Program-made: the position numbers and the translations under genes
Notes under the pieces: generated by a model
Told to the model about the DNA's origin: nothing
Database searches by the model: none
Seen by the model: the letters and a program-made list of their open reading frames with translations, nothing else
NCBI GenBank assembly: GCA_028829895.1
Contig: CM054182.1
Location: forward strand, 63,291,879-63,355,878
Reading direction: 5' to 3'
Length of the DNA: 64,000 nt
DNA from: Sinotaia quadrata
Lineage: Eukaryota; Mollusca; Gastropoda; Architaenioglossa; Viviparidae
Shown here: positions 59,206-64,000 of the stretch, one piece after another
Layout of the letters: each line of letters opens with the position of its first letter
Numbering within the stretch: the stretch's first letter is position 1

Positions 59206-60058
59206 CATAGAGAAAGACGTTCTCTTTTTTTTCTCTTTCTTTTGTTTCTTCTATTTTTGTTGTTGTTGTTGGGGTGGGGTGGGGTGGGAGTGGGAGGTTG
59301 CCGGATAAAATCAAGAGAGGTTACGGTTTTAACCAACACTGTCTAAAAGTTCACGTATATATGTATATGTATATAGTGACACACATGGTTGAGTGAGTTA
59401 ATGTATTGCTTGTACACTAAACATTTTGTTTTCCTTCTTGACCCACTTTTTTCTTCTTTTTTGGGGGAGGTAATTATATTGTACATTAAAAAAAATGTTA
59501 TTAATCCCTGAAGCCGGTACCTGGAATGTTGGTGCAATAGGATAGATGATACAATGAACGTATTTAAATATCAAAAGAATCTATTCTGCAAAGCGAGAGA
59601 CCAACAGGTTCCTCTGTCAAGAATAAGGAAACGCACAAACGTATTTAAATATCAAAATACACACACATACACACACACGTAATACTCTCGGGTCCCAGTG
59701 AAACACCCTGTCATTTAAAACAAAACCCCACAAGAGCCAATCGTAATGTGCCTGAATAGGTCAAGAAAGCGGAACATAAAATGCAGATTGTTTGAGATGT
59801 GGGTGGTTCCCTGAAAGGGAGCTTCGATGCCTATTGAAAGAGCAAGAGCCCTGTTGAGTTAAGAACAATGTGGACCGGTTGACCTGTCCTCAGGATAAGT
59901 GATCCCTTGCGCTATCGTGCTAACTGAAAGATGGAAGGCGCCACCAGTGCACCAGTGTCACCGCTGAGATGAAATCTTACACATGGAGGCCTTTGATCGT
60001 CAGAAGAAAATAATGTGTTGGTCTTCTTGTGCGAGTGAGTATCGAAAATTTGCCGCAA
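59206..60058. other. unique stretch with a G-quadruplex motif
   Basis: GGGGT runs at 59271-59297, short AC tract at 59660-59678. No gene. Confidence 0.5.
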
Positions 60059-60742
60059 GGATTTACCTTCCTATATCTGACGCTATCCTAACAGAGGTTT
60101 TAAGCTACAAGCGTTTACATTCCTATATCTGACGCTATCCTAACAGAGGTTTTAAGCTACAAGCGTTTACATTCCTATATCTGACGCTATCCTAACAGAG
60201 GTTTTAAGCTACAAGCGTTTACATTCCTATATCTGACGCTATCCTAACAGAGGTTTTAAGCTACAAGCGTTTACATTCCTATATCTGACGCTATCCTAAC
60301 AGAGGTTTTAAGCTACAAGCGTTTACATTCCTATATCTGACGCTATCCTAACAGAGGTTTTAAGCTACAAGCGTTTACATTCCTATATCTGACGCTATCC
60401 TAACAGAGGTTTTAAGCTACAAGCGTTTACATTCCTATATCTGACGCTATCCTAACAGAGGTTTTAAGCTACAAGCGTTTACATTCCTATATCTGACGCT
60501 ATCCTAACAGAGGTTTTAAGCTACAAGCGTTTACATTCCTATATCTGACGCTATCCTAACAGAAGTTTTAAGCTACAAGGGTTTACATTCCTATATCTGA
60601 CGTTATCCTAACAGAAGTTTTAAGCTACAAGGGTTTACATTCCTATGTCTGACGCTGTATCCTAACAGAGGTTTTAAGCTACAAGGGTTTACATTCTTAT
60701 TTATCTCTGATGTTGTATACTAACAGAGGTTTAAGCTACAAG
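60059..60742. repeat. 52-bp minisatellite, about 13 copies
   Basis: TTTACATTCCTATATCTGAC and CTATCCTAACAGAGGTTTTA repeat every 52 bp. About nine central copies are identical. Copies from about 60540 onward carry AGAAG for AGAGG, then further changes and insertions, and the array fades at 60742. Confidence 0.99.
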
Positions 60743-60889
60743 GATGCCGGTGGATTCTTCTCTTCAATTATTTCAATTCTTATTTCAGTTTAGCAAGAAA
60801 TGAAACAGCCTGTTAAGTTTTTCTTAAGGTAATGAAAATAATTTCAACGCAGGTTTTCGAGGTTTGGCTGTTTAAATCTGAGTTATATA

Positions 60890-61440
60890 AACCAGGAAGG
60901 TAGCCATACTGTTGCTGTAATGTATCCATGGTTACACAACTTTGATAGAAGGGTAGCAAGGACGTTGCTATCTATGTATCTGTGGGTTACACAACTCTGA
61001 GTACAAGAAGGACGTTGCTATATATGTATCTGTGGGTTACACAACTGAGTACAAGAAGGACGTTGCTGTCTATGTACAAGCGAATTTCACTACTCTAACA
61101 GGACTGTATCTGTGGGCTACACAATTCTAAAAGGCATATAACAAAGTGTTGCTGTCTATCTATTTGTGAGTTACAAAATCTAACAGAAAGGTAACAAGAG
61201 CATTGCATCTATGTATTTGTAAGTTACAAAACTGTAACAGAAATTCAGCAAGGGTGTTGCTATTTATGATCTGTGAGTTAAACAACTCTAACAGGAAATA
61301 GCAAAGGTATTGCTATCTATGTATCTGTGTGTTACACAACTCTAACAAGAAAGTAGTAAAGGTATTGCTATCTATGTATCTGTGTTACACAACTCTAACA
61401 ACAGAAATGTGGCATTGCTGTACATGTATCTCTGTGTGTC
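60890..61440. repeat. degenerate ~55-bp minisatellite, about 9 copies
   Basis: GTTGCTATCTATGTATCTGT and GGTTACACAACTCTAACAG blocks recur with substitutions and indels. Confidence 0.92.
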
Positions 61441-61582
61441 ACAAAACCAGGATAGCAATAACGTAAAACTCCTGTGCTGATTGCCATTCCAGTCTGAAAC
61501 AACAGGAAGGCAGCAATAGGTTGTTTCCATTTAGATCTTCCTGAATTTGCCATGGAATTATTATATGCTGAAAGCTTTCAAG

Positions 61583-61697
61583 AAATACAGTCACTTTTCA
61601 TAAGTCACAGTCACATTTCACATTGACTTTTCACAGTCACATTTCACATTGACTTTTCATAGTCACATTTCACATTGACTTTTCAAAGTCATATTTC
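61583..61697. repeat. 26-bp minisatellite, about 4 copies
   Basis: CACAGTCACATTTCACATTG plus ACTTTT form the unit. The outer copies are partial. Confidence 0.96.
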
Positions 61698-62603
61698 ATG
61701 TTTGGAGATTTCAAAATAGTATCGGGCAATATTTTTCTTGAATTGTTTTCTTTATCAATACAAACCGCATCGGAGAATGGGACCCCCTCGTCGAAATTAT
61801 TTCCCTTGGGCAAAGGAGTCAAATCCGATTATGTATGTACGAACATAAAACAAGATGGATACTTTTGTGCAGATACTGTCTCTTCTCGGGTGTTGCGTGC
61901 ATGGTACATTAACGGTTATTAATAACTTTTAGTTGGGAGCTATTTTAAACACAAAAAGAGCAGCTTTAGTTTAAGTAAAGACTGCAAGGCATGGAAATTA
62001 ATTTTACTGGCATTCTTATCAGCAAAGCTTTCACTTTTTTTTTTTTTAGAGAGAGCACATCAAAACCAGTACCAAAGGGATGCCAGCATTAAAAAGCTAA
62101 TATATATTATGGTGTGATATGTGACATTGTAATATGATAAATAAATATGTTAAAACTGGATATAAGATAACTTTGCTGTCATTCTAGCTATCATTATTAT
62201 TATAGTAGTAGTATAGTAGTAGTAGTAGTTTTAGTATTAGTATTCCTTTTTCTCAAGACTTCTGTTGACTATCGGTTGGAAACTATGGTCCCGGAATCTT
62301 ACCAAGATCCTGGTATATTTCTATTTTCTCTCTTTCTTCTGTTTTTACGTTTCTACCACTTGGAACAGCGTTTCTGTAAGACTTATTGAGAACTACAATG
62401 TCGAGTCTTCACGCAGGAATCATTCGATCTTTTCCCTATCGATCTTGCTCGAAATCCCAGAGTATTTTGACTTCTTTTGTCTCTATCATCTGGATTCTTT
62501 GTCAAAAATTATTTATCTAAACAGATATTTCTGTATGAAATACAGTTAAGCTATGGCAGAGTTAAGATAAAAGGCACGCACATAGCAGTGAACAAACAAA
62601 AAA
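61698..62603. other. unique stretch with a GTA run
   Basis: An imperfect GTA run at 62191-62244. A 94-codon plus-strand frame at 62265-62549 is not recognised. No gene claimed. Confidence 0.4.
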
Positions 62604-62945
62604 TAATACTGACCACTTCTCTTAATGTTCATAAACTTGTACTCGGTAACAACTGAAAGAATTTAATACTGACCACTTCTCTTAATGTTCATAAACTTGT
62701 TCTTGGTAACATCTGAAAGAATTTAATACTGACCACTGTTGTTCATTGTTCAAGAAAGCGTATACTTTTAGAAAGTGTAAAGTGTAATTATTAAATACTG
62801 ACCACTCCTATTGCTGCTCAGAACCATGAACCACGTCTACTTTTAGCAAGTGTAATTACTAAATACTGACCACTCCTATTGCTGCTCAGAAACACGAACC
62901 ACGTCTACTTTTAGCTAAATACTGACCACTTCTATTGCTTTTCAG
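62604..62945. repeat. 62-75 bp minisatellite, about 6 copies
   Basis: AATACTGACCACTTCTCTTA-like starts recur six times. The left pair and the right group form two sequence subtypes. Confidence 0.93.
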
Positions 62946-63181
62946 AGCCATATCTGTTTGTAACAACCATATTAACTGAACACTGACGCAATAGTGCAAC
63001 TGTCCAGTTCAGGCAGGTGTTACAACTGAATATTTGTATGCAATAGTATAGGCGTCTCCTTGAAGACAAAGTAATTTGTACGCAAAGTATTACAGACTTG
63101 ACCCACTTGACAGATGTTGCATGCCAAAAGGCGCTAACAAATCTAAGAGAACTCAGTACAACAGCTGGGCGAGATTTGCCA
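62946..63181. other. unique spacer
   Basis: Nothing recognised. Confidence 0.4.
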
Positions 63182-63600
63182 TTTGTTCTGTGTCCTAAAG
63201 AGATATGCATTAACTAGGTCAAAGAGCGCTCAGTACAACTTGTATGTCCTAAAGAGATAGGCATTAACTAGGTCAAAGAGCGCTCAGTACAACTTGTATG
63301 TCCTAAAGAGATAGGCATTAACTAGGTCAAAGAGCGCTCAGTACAACTGGTCGGACTTGTTTATGTCCTAAAGAGAGAGGTATTAACTAGGTCAAAGAGC
63401 GCTCACTACAACTTGTTGACTGTCCTAAAGAGGTAGGCATTAAAATGTCTAAGAGCGCTCACTACATACAACTGGGCGGGCTTGTTGACTGTCCTAAAGA
63501 GGTAGACATTAACTAGGTCTAAGAGCGCTCACTACATACAACTGGGCGGGTTTGTTGTCTGTCCTAAAGAGGTAAGCATTAACTAGATCTGAGAGCGTAC
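63182..63600. repeat. 54-bp minisatellite, about 7 copies
   Basis: GTCCTAAAGAGATAGGCATT and AACTAGGTCAAAGAGCGCTC form the unit. Left copies are near-identical; right copies gain CATACAACTGGGCGGG-type insertions. Each unit carries the palindrome GAGCGCTC. Confidence 0.97.
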
Positions 63601-64000
63601 AACAGCTTGGCTGGGATTTCATCAGACAACGGCCAAGTTTAACATTCAAGCCAATCTGTAATAAAAGCTCGCTTGATTATTTCTTTATTTCTTTAATTAA
63701 CTACATTCCCCGTGAACAATGCCAGGGTATATTTTTTTCTTAATTTGAGCGCACGTGTTTGTTATGTGTGTGCTGTTCTGCGTTGTTTTGTTTGCAATAC
63801 GTGAATTATTCTTTTATGCTGATGCCGCTTTATTTAACTTTTAAATTTTACATCCGGCAAGCAATTAGATTTGTGTTGTTTATTGTTCGTAGACCCACTG
63901 TTGACTATATTTACTCGACCTTTCACCTTTTGGGTTTGAAATACAGAACAGTTGAAAGCAGAGAAAGAAAGATACCGGGCGTAGGGAGTACGGGTGGACA
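63601..64000. other. unique AT-rich stretch to the window edge
   Basis: No gene or repeat was seen. Confidence 0.5.

Overview
This is eukaryotic (animal) genomic DNA that is almost entirely non-coding. It is AT-rich by eye, with no dense gene packing and no operons. No rRNA, tRNA, CRISPR array or intact protein gene could be supported. The long open frames either lie inside tandem repeats, where they are artefacts of a unit length divisible by three, or are about as long as AT-rich random DNA gives by chance. The one clearly recognisable protein relic is the decayed 3' end of a non-LTR (LINE, probably RTE-like) retrotransposon at about 13351-13677. A marine invertebrate, most likely a mollusc, is the best guess. 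The grounds are the heavy micro- and minisatellite load, the LINE type, and repeated matches to a short AAGGGAGRYAA motif that I associate with mollusc DNA. This is an inference, not an identification.

The layout is unique AT-rich DNA broken up by tandem arrays. About 50 minisatellite arrays (units about 12-110 bp, 2 to about 27 copies) and about 25 microsatellites were found by eye. Together they cover roughly a quarter of the window. The main array clusters are 7201-8310, 9457-12690 (including a very old ~56-bp repeat next to a young 59-bp array), 14261-17472, 19345-20996, 23354-24870, 27205-27830, 30430-34025, 36786-38036, 39120-41050, 50822-53512 and 56623-63600. The longest repeat-poor stretches are 1460-5630, 8310-9456, 21946-23353, 25633-27204, 34026-35880, 41056-42238 and 46183-50200.

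Possible regulatory content is limited to motif-level evidence. There is a CRE plus TATA plus Inr-like arrangement at 2158-2330, a tandem array of CRE octamers at 23632-23699, and a 54-bp minisatellite carrying one CACGTG E-box per unit at 32712-32936 with a fused E-box/CRE nearby at 33077-33088. The CRE octamer is also in excess across the whole window. Two G-quadruplex motifs, a long polypyrimidine tract and long GT tracts are candidates for non-B DNA.

No genes can be shown to work together. The window most likely lies between genes or inside a large intron.
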